DNA of 64,000 nt from CALCNS01 sp937897315. Its GTDB lineage: Bacteria > Bacillota > JAAYKD01. The position numbers and the translations under genes were made by a program. The notes under the pieces were generated by a model. That model ran no database searches and was not told the origin of the DNA. It was given only the letters and a program-made list of their open reading frames with translations. The DNA lies in NCBI GenBank assembly GCA_036744005.1, contig DAINOJ010000005.1:62001-126000 (forward strand), in the 5' to 3' direction. Within the stretch, counting starts at the first letter, position 1, and the number at the start of each line of letters is the position of its first letter. Positions 14,931 to 23,052 of this stretch are shown piece after piece.

Positions 14931-16319
14931 ATGAATCCCGCTCGTCCAAGAGATTCGCGTGGAGACCTTACAGAGGGGCCTATTGCGAAAAAGCTCTTAA
15001 TATTCTCCCTGCCTATGATTGTAGGGAATCTCATTTCTCAGTTATATAATGTTGTGGACTCCATTGTCGTTGGCAACTTCGTTGGTTCCGACGCCTTAGC
15101 AGCCGTCAGTGCCAGTTTCCCAATCATGATGCTCTTTAATGCCATGTTTTGGGGTGTTGCCGTTGGAGCGGGCATTGTGATTGCACAAAACTTTGGAGCC
15201 AAACGTTACGATGTCTTAAACAAAGCCGTCAATACTGCTTTTGGATTGGTTTATGCCAGTGGCCTCATCATTACGATTATCGGAGTACTTTTCTCAGGCC
15301 CTTTACTACGTCTCTTAGGCACACCTGAAAATATTATCGGAGATTCTACGGTGTACTTGGCGATTATCTTCGCTGGTACATTAGGTAACATGGCTTACAA
15401 TATTGGTGGCGGAATTTTGCGTGGCATGGGAGATTCCCGCTGGCCTTTAGTCTTCTTGACTGTGAGTGCCGTCTTAAACATCGTACTGGATTTGCTTTTT
15501 GTGGTTGTCTTCCACTGGGGAGTAGCAGGAGTGGCGATAGCCACTATTATCTCCCATATCGTCTCAGGTGCTCTGGTGCACATTCGTATTAACAGCGGAG
15601 TGTACCCCGTTCATGTAAGCTTAAAGAGCATGCTTCAAATCGACAAACCGTTATCTGCTACGATTATTCGTTTAGGTGTTCCCGCTGCAATTCAAAATGT
15701 GGCGATGTCATTAGGTTCTGTCATCATCCAGTCGTTTGCAAACCGGTTCGGATCCAATTATATTGCAGCGAACAGCATTGTACAAAAAGTAGATGGGTTT
15801 GCCATTGTTCCGATGATGGCTTTCGGCATGGCACTTAGCACCTTTGTTGGACAAAATGTGGGAGCAGGAAGACACGATCGTGCTAAGGAAGGCATTCATG
15901 TCGCGATGACAACGATTACTGGATTTGGTCTCATATTGGGTGTGTTTCTTTGGTTCTTTGGTCACCCGCTGATGCGAGCCTTTACTGACAACCAAACCGT
16001 TCTCGATATCGGCTTTGTGGGTATACGAATTTTGGCCTTCTTCTACTTTATTATGGGAATGAACCAAAATCTAGCCGGGGCTATGCGCGGAGCCGGTGCA
16101 TCGGTTGCACCTATGGTCACTTCCATAGCAGGTAGTTTGGTGAGAATCCCCGTTGCTTATTTCATTGCTGTCGTACCACACAATATGTATGGGTTATTTT
16201 GGTCCATGGTTGCCTCTATTCTAGTACAATTTGTCTTGCTATACAGCTACTTCCACTCTGGTCACTGGAAAAACTTCAGTGTTGTAAAAACTAAGGAAGC
16301 AGCGTTAGCAGCACAGTAA
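14931..16319 (+). CDS. MATE family efflux transporter
   Basis: A 462-residue protein with 12 predicted membrane helices, the MATE length. The N-terminal block LLIFSLPMIVGNLISQLYNVVDSIVVGNFVG and the mid-protein repeat RLGVPAAIQNVAMSLGSVIIQSF show the two MatE halves. Members export cationic drugs or metabolites in exchange for sodium or protons. Start at ATG 14931 behind AAAGGAGA; the longer frame has no site. It is a single-gene unit with its own promoter and terminator. It is not closely similar to the tandem pair at 24144-27032. Confidence 0.9.
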   Translation: MNPARPRDSRGDLTEGPIAKKLLIFSLPMIVGNLISQLYNVVDSIVVGNFVGSDALAAVSASFPIMMLFNAMFWGVAVGAGIVIAQNFGAKRYDVLNKAVNTAFGLVYASGLIITIIGVLFSGPLLRLLGTPENIIGDSTVYLAIIFAGTLGNMAYNIGGGILRGMGDSRWPLVFLTVSAVLNIVLDLLFVVVFHWGVAGVAIATIISHIVSGALVHIRINSGVYPVHVSLKSMLQIDKPLSATIIRLGVPAAIQNVAMSLGSVIIQSFANRFGSNYIAANSIVQKVDGFAIVPMMAFGMALSTFVGQNVGAGRHDRAKEGIHVAMTTITGFGLILGVFLWFFGHPLMRAFTDNQTVLDIGFVGIRILAFFYFIMGMNQNLAGAMRGAGASVAPMVTSIAGSLVRIPVAYFIAVVPHNMYGLFWSMVASILVQFVLLYSYFHSGHWKNFSVVKTKEAALAAQ

Positions 16320-16334
16320 TTATCATCACTTCCA

Positions 16335-16379
16335 AACTACGCTTGAAGCCAATTACATCGCTTTGAGCGTAGTTTTCTA
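16335..16379 (+). terminator. Intrinsic terminator
   Basis: AACTACGCT (16335-16343) pairs with AGCGTAGTT (16366-16374), followed by TTCTATTTT; the loop is long (22 bases). Confidence 0.65.
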
Positions 16380-16398
16380 TTTTGCCAACAAAGGGTGG

Positions 16399-16434
16399 TT
16401 GACAAGAATTTCCTTTTAAGTTAAAATGATTTTA
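16399..16434 (+). promoter_or_regulatory. marR promoter with overlapping operator-like palindrome
   Basis: TTGACA (16399-16404), 17-bp spacer, TAAAAT (16422-16427). The -10 box is the left arm of the perfect palindrome TAAAAT-G-ATTTTA (16422-16434), within a wider AAGTTAAAATGATTTTATG region. This is the usual size and place for a MarR site and suggests autorepression. Confidence 0.65.
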
Positions 16435-16459
16435 TGTTAAAAGCAAAGGAGTTAAGACC

Positions 16460-16918
16460 ATGACCAACGAGCAGCGAGACCAGCTCAATCGTTTTTTCGT
16501 GCGCACTTTCAATAGCATCTTAGCGTATGAAGATAAAGCATTAAGCGACCGTGGCATCGAAAATCTATCGGTGAAGGAAACGCATGTCATAGAAACGGTA
16601 ATCCGATTGGAAGAAGAGGGTCTTGCCAATATGTCGAGTATTGCCGAGCAACTCAATATCACGGTGGGAGCCTTGAGTACTGCTGTTCAAACCTTGATTA
16701 GCAAAGGCTTTTTGCAACGTGCTTCTGTTCCCAGCGATAGACGCTTGGTATTGGTCACAGCCACAGAACAAGGTCGTGAGGTGAACCGCATCCATGAGAG
16801 TTTTCACCAGCAAATGATGGACTTTGTCGCTCAACAACTAAATAAAGCCGACTTTGAGAGGTTAACTCACTCATTGGAACAATTGTCATTATTTTTTGAA
16901 TCACTTAGCAGCAAATAA
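16460..16918 (+). CDS. MarR family transcriptional regulator
   Basis: A 152-residue winged-helix protein. The DNA-binding part is SSIAEQLNITVGALSTAVQTLISKGFLQR, and the wing is SVPSDRRLVLVTATEQG, the conserved MarR DxRxxxxxLT signature. It starts after GCAAAGGAG at ATG 16460 and is followed after 17 bases by a DegV gene. The AT-rich palindrome over its promoter and the DegV neighbour resemble the FabT/FakB context (control of fatty-acid synthesis next to fatty-acid binding), but I cannot show that this is FabT. Confidence 0.88.
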   Translation: MTNEQRDQLNRFFVRTFNSILAYEDKALSDRGIENLSVKETHVIETVIRLEEEGLANMSSIAEQLNITVGALSTAVQTLISKGFLQRASVPSDRRLVLVTATEQGREVNRIHESFHQQMMDFVAQQLNKADFERLTHSLEQLSLFFESLSSK

Positions 16919-16935
16919 TAACAGGAGGAAATGAT

Positions 16936-17766
16936 ATGCAGCCCATCATTATTACCGACAGTACTTGCGATTTATCTTTAGAACAAGCGAATGCAATTGG
17001 TGTAGAAATGTTATCCTTGAAAGTCAATTTCGACCAGGAGTCTTTTGAGGACAAACGCACTATTAGCAGTGAGGAGTTCTATTCAAAGCTGAAACAGAGC
17101 AAGAACTTACCTACAACCTCTCTCGTTGGCGTAGGAGATTTCTTAGAGATCTTCCAAAAATACCCCGACCAGGAGATTATTGTCATGACCTTGTCTTCCA
17201 AACTGAGTGGAACCTACCAATCTGCGGAAATGGCGAAGGAAGAACTGGGTCGAAACAATATTTATATCATCGACTCCGGCAGTATCTCTGTTGGTTTGGC
17301 GATGCTAGTGAAAATGGCGGCAAAAATGCGAGATGAGGGTAAAGCCGGTAGCGACATCGCTTCTCAAATACGGCAATACTCAAAACGTGTGAAAATGTAT
17401 GCCGTCATGGATACCTTGTTATACTTGGTCAAAGGCGGTCGATTATCTGGCGTACAAGGGGCTTTAGGTAGTGTCTTTTCTTTAAAGCCTATTCTTACCA
17501 TTGTGGATGGGAGCTTGAGCAATATTGGCAAAGCCAGAGGTATGGATAAAGGCTTGCAGACAATGGTCGATTACATTCAAAAAGATGGAAACCTCGACCC
17601 CAACATGCCTGTAGGGTTTGCACATTCATTGAACATTCCGAAAATGAAATTGGTGGAAGAAATGATGAAACCCCGTATCATCGATGGGGAATATGTCTTA
17701 GGCAGTGTTGTGGGAACTCATGCAGGTCCAGGTGCTGTGGTCGTTGGTTTCTTCAGTAAAGAGTAA
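16936..17766 (+). CDS. DegV family fatty-acid-binding protein (FakB-like)
   Basis: A 276-residue two-domain DegV protein. It begins IIITDSTCDLSLEQANAIGVE, has the lipid headgroup motif TTSLVGVGDF and LSSKLSGTYQSAEMA near residue 92, and ends with VVGTHAGPGAVVVGFF, all standard for the family. FakB-type members hold a fatty acid for phosphorylation by FakA. No fakA gene is in the window. It is cotranscribed with the MarR gene and ends at a terminator. Confidence 0.9.
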   Translation: MQPIIITDSTCDLSLEQANAIGVEMLSLKVNFDQESFEDKRTISSEEFYSKLKQSKNLPTTSLVGVGDFLEIFQKYPDQEIIVMTLSSKLSGTYQSAEMAKEELGRNNIYIIDSGSISVGLAMLVKMAAKMRDEGKAGSDIASQIRQYSKRVKMYAVMDTLLYLVKGGRLSGVQGALGSVFSLKPILTIVDGSLSNIGKARGMDKGLQTMVDYIQKDGNLDPNMPVGFAHSLNIPKMKLVEEMMKPRIIDGEYVLGSVVGTHAGPGAVVVGFFSKE

Positions 17767-17771
17767 ACTTG

Positions 17772-17806
17772 AATGGTGCTGTTCCTAAGGGACGGCACCA
17801 TTTTTA
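17772..17806 (+). terminator. Intrinsic terminator
   Basis: AATGGTGCTGTTCC pairs with GGACGGCACCATT (G-U pairs included), followed by TTT. It ends the marR-degV unit. Confidence 0.8.
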
Positions 17807-17859
17807 ACAGGAATTGCATCATTCAACCTCGAATAAGGAGGATTGAAAGGAATGATTCT

Positions 17860-18849
17860 ATGAATAGTATGAACGAAACCATACATAAAGTGTACTTGGA
17901 AGCAATGAACATCGCAAACTTAGAACCTTGGGAAACCATCAACGATTCTGAGGTTTTTGCTATAGAGCACCCGGTCAGTCATTTGCTTTATTTTGTCCAA
18001 GTAGTTGGAAAAAGTCAGCCCTTATTTGGCATACAAATCAGCAAAGGTTATGAGGCTTATTTGCGTTTACAAGATTGGTTAAAGTACGGAGATTCCTCTA
18101 TCAAAGCAAATCGTTTAGCACTTTACAGCTTGTATTATGATTTCGAACCTTTGCAAGAGATCGATGCTAAACGCTTAAGCATTGCGGAAGTGTCTTCCCC
18201 TACACTCAAAGGATGGCCACGGTTCCGCGATTTTACTCCAGAGTATTTACCTTGGCACCCCTCTGACGAAGATTTCTCCATTCTTGAGCTTCTTTTACCC
18301 CAGATTAGACTGATGTTGCAGATAGCAAAAACGGACCCTACTTCTTTGTCGTCACCCGATGGCTGCCTTATTCGCCGTTTACAACAGGGAATTTGGCATA
18401 CAGAAGTACAGAATCGGATGCCAGAAGAACGCGAAAAATTAAGTTACCTACGCCCTGAACAACCACAAGCCATTCGCGAGCTACCATCCAATTCAGGGGC
18501 AACCTTCGAGGCAATTTTAGGTCTGAGTGATGTTCCCTTCCAAACAAAGGTGGGTGAGCGACCATTCTACCCATGGATTTTCTTGCTGATTGATGCAGCA
18601 GATGGCCAGTTACTGGATTATCGTTTAACAGCACGCAGTGAAAGCTTTGCTTCTGTGAGTGAAGGGTTCATTGAAGCCCTGGCCAAGGCAGGGTACCGTC
18701 CGGGTGAAATCTTAGTCGATACCGAAATGACACAAGTTATTTTAACGGGAGTCTGTCAAGATTTGAACATACCGGTTCGTAAGGCAACTTTGGAGTTTGG
18801 AGCTAAACTATTGTCATTAATACAAAAGAAAATAGCAACTTCTGCATAG
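17860..18849 (+). CDS. DUF7309/DUF6930-like protein of unknown function
   Basis: A 329-residue soluble protein. The N-terminal block LEPWETINDSEVFAIEHP followed by LYFVQVVGKSQPLFGIQISK resembles DUF7309, and the centre and end (FRDFTPEYLPWHPSDED; YRPGEILVDTEMTQVIL) resemble DUF6930; both names are from memory. No catalytic motif is recognised. The C-terminal block pairs a predicted reuse-type alpha/beta segment with EILVDTE, seen in this family. Start at ATG 17860 behind GAAAGG; no operon partner is clear. The following zinc-ribbon gene has its own promoter. Confidence 0.6.
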   Translation: MNSMNETIHKVYLEAMNIANLEPWETINDSEVFAIEHPVSHLLYFVQVVGKSQPLFGIQISKGYEAYLRLQDWLKYGDSSIKANRLALYSLYYDFEPLQEIDAKRLSIAEVSSPTLKGWPRFRDFTPEYLPWHPSDEDFSILELLLPQIRLMLQIAKTDPTSLSSPDGCLIRRLQQGIWHTEVQNRMPEEREKLSYLRPEQPQAIRELPSNSGATFEAILGLSDVPFQTKVGERPFYPWIFLLIDAADGQLLDYRLTARSESFASVSEGFIEALAKAGYRPGEILVDTEMTQVILTGVCQDLNIPVRKATLEFGAKLLSLIQKKIATSA

Positions 18850-18857
18850 AAACATCT

Positions 18858-18886
18858 TTGCAGAGTGAATGAGTGTATGTTATAAT
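18858..18886 (+). promoter_or_regulatory. Predicted promoter of the zinc-ribbon protein gene
   Basis: TTGCAG (18858-18863), 17-bp spacer, TATAAT (18881-18886), about 60 bases before the GTG start. Confidence 0.7.
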
Positions 18887-18944
18887 GATATGGTACACTT
18901 GTAATCTTATTCATAAACCAACCCCTAAGGAGGATTATCATACA

Positions 18945-19736
18945 GTGACTGAAGAACTGGAAAAAAATCGCACCTCTAGTGAAACTACCGAAGAACCCGC
19001 TTTACCAAAAAATTATCCCGGCTCGGGTTTGAACAAGAATCCCGCTCGAATGATGAAAATTGAAGAAGTCGTTGAATGGGATATGGAATTTGGAGTCAAA
19101 ATCGGTCCGGTGGGTTATGACCACCGCTTAACCTGTCCGTATTGCCGAAAACGCATGTTGCTGGTCAGCCACGAAGGCAGTAGACATCAAAAATTTATCC
19201 GTATCTTGTATCAATGCGAAAATTGCGGAGCACATACCGTTGTGCAATATCACTCTCCCAATCAAAAGGTTGAACTACCGGAATTGAGTTTAGGTGAAAA
19301 AATTATTATCGAAACACCTACCCCTGTTCCCAACACTGCTCCAGAAGGAACCCCTCAAAAAGACGCTCGCAATAATGAAAGAAATCGAAAAAATCGTTCT
19401 CAAGCGCAGCAAATTCAACAACAGCAACAACCCGTGAAAAACAACCCACCCTCGCCGGTGTCTGAGAACCGGAGTCAAAGTAAACCCATGCAATCACCTC
19501 AACAAGATTTGCGTAAAAAGCGTCCTCAGGATTCTGTAGTTTTATCTCCCGCTCCTTTGGCGAAACAAACCATTGTGAAACTGCCCGGTGAACAAATAAG
19601 AAAATTGGCTCCCAATTCTGCGAACCCCATTCCGTCACATCAACCCCCTGCACAGCAACCAGAAAAGAAATCCAATGCGTATTTCCGCTCACGCAAAAAG
19701 AACAACCCCAATCATCCGAGAAAAACCGACAACTAA
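18945..19736 (+). CDS. Zinc-ribbon protein with long disordered basic tail, unknown function
   Basis: A 263-residue protein not recognised as a named family. A folded part (about residues 45-105) has two CxxC pairs, CPYCRKR and CENCGAH, about 29 residues apart, which should bind one zinc. The remaining 150 residues are low-complexity, rich in Q, N, P, K and R, with a run of glutamines and a basic end (YFRSRKKNNPNHPRKTD), so probably disordered and able to bind nucleic acid; that role is inference. Start is GTG 18945, set by AAGGAGG nine bases upstream. A lipoprotein gene follows after 24 bases. Confidence 0.7.
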   Translation: MTEELEKNRTSSETTEEPALPKNYPGSGLNKNPARMMKIEEVVEWDMEFGVKIGPVGYDHRLTCPYCRKRMLLVSHEGSRHQKFIRILYQCENCGAHTVVQYHSPNQKVELPELSLGEKIIIETPTPVPNTAPEGTPQKDARNNERNRKNRSQAQQIQQQQQPVKNNPPSPVSENRSQSKPMQSPQQDLRKKRPQDSVVLSPAPLAKQTIVKLPGEQIRKLAPNSANPIPSHQPPAQQPEKKSNAYFRSRKKNNPNHPRKTDN

Positions 19737-19760
19737 AACCTAATGCAAGGTGATGTTTTC

Positions 19761-20273
19761 ATGAGCCGTTCACGACGATTCTTCATCCTAATACTACTCT
19801 TGTTGTTACTACCTGCTTGTTCGCTAATGACCAAGGACCCTCGACCCCATGGTGAGAAATATACCTATGAGATGGGTGACACCATTACGACTGCTTTTTT
19901 CACATGGAGTCTGGATTCTCTGCAAACAGGTAGGAATATGCAAAACTTTCTGCCCGAAGATCGTCAGTCCCAATTTTTGGCTTGTGAGATTCACCTTCAC
20001 AATACAACATCTTCAGCTTTGCCTATGAGTTATGCCGATTTCAAGCTAGTGTATGCAGATGAAGTGGGTAAAGAACAAACTTTGTACCCTCTGGAACCTT
20101 TTTTAGAGGGTCAATTACCTGATTCCTATACGATCGCTAAAGATGAAGTGTTATCCGGGTTATTGGTATATGAAATTCCTAAAAACCTCAAGCAAGCAAT
20201 TCTTGTTTATCAGGAAATCTATGAAGACAATTTCAAAGGGAACATACACAATCTCCACTTATTTTTTGAATAG
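19761..20273 (+). CDS. Putative lipoprotein with DUF4352-like domain
   Basis: A 170-residue secreted protein. It has a basic N-terminus (MSRSRRF), a hydrophobic stretch rich in leucine, and the lipobox LLPAC, so it should be cleaved and lipidated at that cysteine. The mature part contains the phrases FLACEIHLHNTTSSALPMSY and LSGLLVYEIP, which match the immunoglobulin-like DUF4352 extracellular domain in layout. Function unknown. ATG 19761 is used, behind AAGGTGAT, giving a normal signal peptide. Confidence 0.7.
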   Translation: MSRSRRFFILILLLLLLPACSLMTKDPRPHGEKYTYEMGDTITTAFFTWSLDSLQTGRNMQNFLPEDRQSQFLACEIHLHNTTSSALPMSYADFKLVYADEVGKEQTLYPLEPFLEGQLPDSYTIAKDEVLSGLLVYEIPKNLKQAILVYQEIYEDNFKGNIHNLHLFFE

Positions 20274-20286
20274 GTGGAGATTTTTC
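20251..20286 (+). terminator. Intrinsic terminator
   Basis: ATCTCCAC (20251-20258) pairs with GTGGAGAT (20274-20281), then TTTTTC. The stem overlaps the end of the lipoprotein gene. Confidence 0.75.
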
Positions 20287-20345
20287 TTGACAACAACCGA
20301 CGATTATGTTATTTTAACTTTGTTAAAAATTTTAACTTTGTTAAA
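20287..20345 (+). promoter_or_regulatory. tetR promoter with duplicated operator
   Basis: TTGACA (20287-20292), 17-bp spacer, TATTTT (20310-20315). Two identical 16-base copies of TTTTAACTTTGTTAAA lie at 20312-20327 and 20330-20345. Each holds the perfect dyad TTTAAC-TTT-GTTAAA. The first overlaps the -10 box and the second covers the likely transcript start, a classic layout for TetR autorepression. Confidence 0.85.
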
Positions 20346-20357
20346 TAAGGAGAGTAT

Positions 20358-20966
20358 ATGCAAAAGACGAAACGCACAAAGACCAATGAAGAGTTGCTGA
20401 CTTCGGCGAAAAACATTCTGATACAAGAAGGTCACGATGTGCTTACAGCACGAAGATTGTCCGAAGTAACCGGTTATTCGCACACAAGCTTGTACTATTA
20501 TTTTAACGACCTTCAGCATTTGTTTTGGGAACTACGAATTTCAATGATTGAGGATATGATTCAGGAACTTTCACAACCCACCTCTTCTACGACGGATCCT
20601 GTATCAGAAATAATCGAAGCATTTACAAGGTATGCGGATTACTTCATTGAGCACCCTACGGTATTTCGTTTTTTCTATTTCCATGCCTTCCAAGAACCGG
20701 AAAACGACAATCGTTTCCGACAACTTGAACAGCGCTTTCAAGGCATGTGGCACTCTTCTTTCACTCGTTTAATATTAGATGGTGTGATAGAACTTGAGAA
20801 TCTTGAAACTGTTGCCACGTCTATGATCTATATGGTGCAAGGCTTGCTTTTGTTGAGCTTTCAAAGTAACAAAACTCAACTAGATATTCATCGAGAGATT
20901 ACCAATTGTTTTAGATATCTGCTAGAATCTCAATTGAAGAAAGGCGAAATCCATGAAAAAAGCTAA
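20358..20966 (+). CDS. TetR/AcrR family transcriptional regulator
   Basis: A 202-residue helical protein. The N-terminal HTH is RRLSEVTGYSHTSLYYYFND, the usual TetR DNA-binding block; the rest is a ligand-binding helical bundle without a recognisable ligand. It is the first gene of a three-gene unit with an FMN-binding protein (14-base overlap) and a flavodoxin, so it most likely represses a small redox cassette. Strong TAAGGAG upstream of ATG 20358. Confidence 0.9.
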   Translation: MQKTKRTKTNEELLTSAKNILIQEGHDVLTARRLSEVTGYSHTSLYYYFNDLQHLFWELRISMIEDMIQELSQPTSSTTDPVSEIIEAFTRYADYFIEHPTVFRFFYFHAFQEPENDNRFRQLEQRFQGMWHSSFTRLILDGVIELENLETVATSMIYMVQGLLLLSFQSNKTQLDIHREITNCFRYLLESQLKKGEIHEKS

Positions 20967-21366
20967 GCGAATTTTACTCATAACATTTGCTCTTCTCCTC
21001 ATCCTTGCCATTGCAGGTACAGGGTTTGTTAAGAAGATGGAGTCGAACCTCAGTGCTTTGGCACAAGAAGCCATTACTAATGTAGACTTGAGCTCGGCAA
21101 AAGAGGGTACTTACACTGGTAAATACACTGTATTGCCTATTGATGTGGAAGTGCAAGTCCAAATAAGACAACATAAAATCAAGGAAATTCTTCTTGTTAA
21201 GCATTTTAATGGCCAAGGGAAAGCCGCCGAAATCATACCAGACCAAGTTCTGAAAGCTCAATCATTGCATGTAGATGCTGTTGCTGGTGCAACGTACAGT
21301 AGCAAGGTCATATTAAAAGCCATCCAAGCTGCTCTACTTCAATCCGGAGCAACAATAAAAGAATAA
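20953..21366 (+). CDS. Membrane-anchored FMN-binding domain protein
   Basis: A 137-residue protein with one N-terminal membrane helix (LLITFALLLILAIAGTGFV) and an extracellular FMN-binding domain (PF04205 type). The segment DAVAGATYSSKVILKAI carries the threonine that in NqrC/RnfG-type domains receives covalently bound FMN from ApbE. It probably forms an extracytoplasmic electron-transfer step. The start overlaps the end of tetR by 14 bases, and a flavodoxin gene follows. No apbE is in the window. Confidence 0.85.
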   Translation: MKKAKRILLITFALLLILAIAGTGFVKKMESNLSALAQEAITNVDLSSAKEGTYTGKYTVLPIDVEVQVQIRQHKIKEILLVKHFNGQGKAAEIIPDQVLKAQSLHVDAVAGATYSSKVILKAIQAALLQSGATIKE

Positions 21367-21380
21367 GAAAGGGTGCTATT

Positions 21381-21857
21381 ATGAAAATCTGTTTACTAAT
21401 CCATTCAAAAACGGGTAATACATTGTATGTTGCACAAAAGCTCGTAGAAAAACTTCAACTCCATGGTCACGAGATTGATTTAGTAAGGATAGAAGCTTAC
21501 AATGACAATGAAACGAAGCCAGATGCGGTACGATTATTACAAGTTCCTCAAATCCAGTCCTATGATGTAATAATTGTTGGGGGGCCGGTACGAGGTTTCT
21601 CGTTCTCTCCAGTATTACAAGCTTTTTTTCTGAAAACTCCCTCATTACAAGGGAAGAAAATGTTTGGTTTTGTAACCCAGTTCTTCCCTAGTTCAGGCAT
21701 GGGTGGAAATCAAGCTCTGGAGCAGTTCAGTAACATTTGCCGAAATAAAGGGGGCACACTCATAAAAAAAGGGAGTATCCAATGGATCATCCCTTTTACG
21801 CGCCAAGCGCTTATTCATGAACTTGTGGAGAATTTTACTGCAGAACTGTCAAAATGA
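21381..21857 (+). CDS. Flavodoxin family protein
   Basis: A 158-residue flavodoxin-like protein. The phosphate-binding loop is LLIHSKTGNTLYVAQKL, near the N-terminus, and the second isoalloxazine-contact region is VIIVGGPVRGFSFSP. It should bind FMN non-covalently in the cytoplasm. With the preceding membrane FMN protein and TetR it forms a likely two-step flavin electron carrier set. AAAGGGTG precedes ATG 21381. It converges on the aminotransferase gene with only two bases between stops. Confidence 0.85.
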   Translation: MKICLLIHSKTGNTLYVAQKLVEKLQLHGHEIDLVRIEAYNDNETKPDAVRLLQVPQIQSYDVIIVGGPVRGFSFSPVLQAFFLKTPSLQGKKMFGFVTQFFPSSGMGGNQALEQFSNICRNKGGTLIKKGSIQWIIPFTRQALIHELVENFTAELSK

Positions 21858-21859
21858 TC

Positions 21860-23041
21860 TCAAAGGCACTGAAGTACAATACGTAGACTCCACAGATATC
21901 GATCTATCATCTCTTTCGATACGATTAGTGGACAATAGGTGCGAACTACTCGTTCTTTTGGTTTTACACCAGCAATGATTCCCTGTTCAAACAACTGATG
22001 ATCGATTTCTCGCATTGCTTCTTCTGAAACTGAATTATCGAGCTCGATACAGTTCATTAACCCAATTCCTCTGATTTCACGAATGATTGAAATCTCTTTT
22101 TGCAAAACAGCATACCTATCTCTCAAATATTGTCCTATTTTATCTGTATGTAGAAGCAGATCTGCTGTTTCAATTTTCGATACGACCTCATAGGCAACAC
22201 GCGCGCCCATGGGGTCGTTTTGATGGGACTGAGCAAAATGAAACCCTGTATTTTCTACTTCATCGATGGTTTGTCGGCTCAGAATGACCGCACTGACCGG
22301 ATACCCATTTCCTAAGCCTTTCCCTACGGCTATAATTGCAGGTTTAAGATCATAATGCATAAAGCCAAACCATTTTCCGGTGCGTCCTAATCCACAAGTG
22401 ACTTCATCCACCACTGTAACAATGTGGTTTTCTTCACAAATCAAAGCTAACGCCTTTATAAAGTGCGGAGAAGGAAGTTTTGTTAATCCAGATGTGTTTC
22501 CCGGTTCAAAAACAAAAACTCCTATGCTCTTGAAATCGTATTGATGTTGAAGAAATTCATACCAGTCGTTTGGTGTTCGCTGATTGTCTGTGGTCCACTC
22601 TATTTGTTGCCAACGAAGATTATCTCTTTGCCATCCTTGTCCATAGGCAGCCAAGTATTGTCCTTTCAAACTAATGCACTGTTTACCGGGCCGAATGGCT
22701 TGGGCTACTTGAATGCCGTATTCAATCGCTTCGCTGCCAGAAGTTAGAAAAACACATTTCCCATTCTCCATTTGTGCAATTTGGCAGAGCTTTTCGGCAC
22801 TTTTCTCTACAATTGAGTGATTATATTTATAGCCCACATGTGAGATTTCATCGAGCTGCTGCTGCATCGCTTTGTTTACGTCAGAATCACAATGACCTAA
22901 AGGTAAAGCCCAAACTCCAGCTTCAAAATCTAAATATTTCTTTCCTTGTGCATCGGTAACATAACAACCTTTACCTTCAATGACGTTTTCATGAAAAAGT
23001 GGGTATCCAGTGCTATTGAATAAGTAACTCGTAAGAAACAA
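21860..23041 (-). CDS. Class-III PLP-dependent aminotransferase
   Basis: A 393-residue fold-type-I aminotransferase. It has FLTSGSEAIEYGIQVA (phosphate-binding), VVDEVTCGLGRTGKWFG (PLP pyridine aspartate), and the catalytic lysine in AVGKGLGNGYPVSAVI. The family includes acetylornithine, 4-aminobutyrate and ornithine aminotransferases. The amino donor here cannot be told from sequence. It is cotranscribed with the upstream Cys-rich unknown protein (11 bases apart), which suggests a dedicated pathway. Confidence 0.9.
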   Translation of the reverse strand: MFLTSYLFNSTGYPLFHENVIEGKGCYVTDAQGKKYLDFEAGVWALPLGHCDSDVNKAMQQQLDEISHVGYKYNHSIVEKSAEKLCQIAQMENGKCVFLTSGSEAIEYGIQVAQAIRPGKQCISLKGQYLAAYGQGWQRDNLRWQQIEWTTDNQRTPNDWYEFLQHQYDFKSIGVFVFEPGNTSGLTKLPSPHFIKALALICEENHIVTVVDEVTCGLGRTGKWFGFMHYDLKPAIIAVGKGLGNGYPVSAVILSRQTIDEVENTGFHFAQSHQNDPMGARVAYEVVSKIETADLLLHTDKIGQYLRDRYAVLQKEISIIREIRGIGLMNCIELDNSVSEEAMREIDHQLFEQGIIAGVKPKERVVRTYCPLIVSKEMIDRYLWSLRIVLQCL

Positions 23042-23052
23042 CCTCTCTTTGT

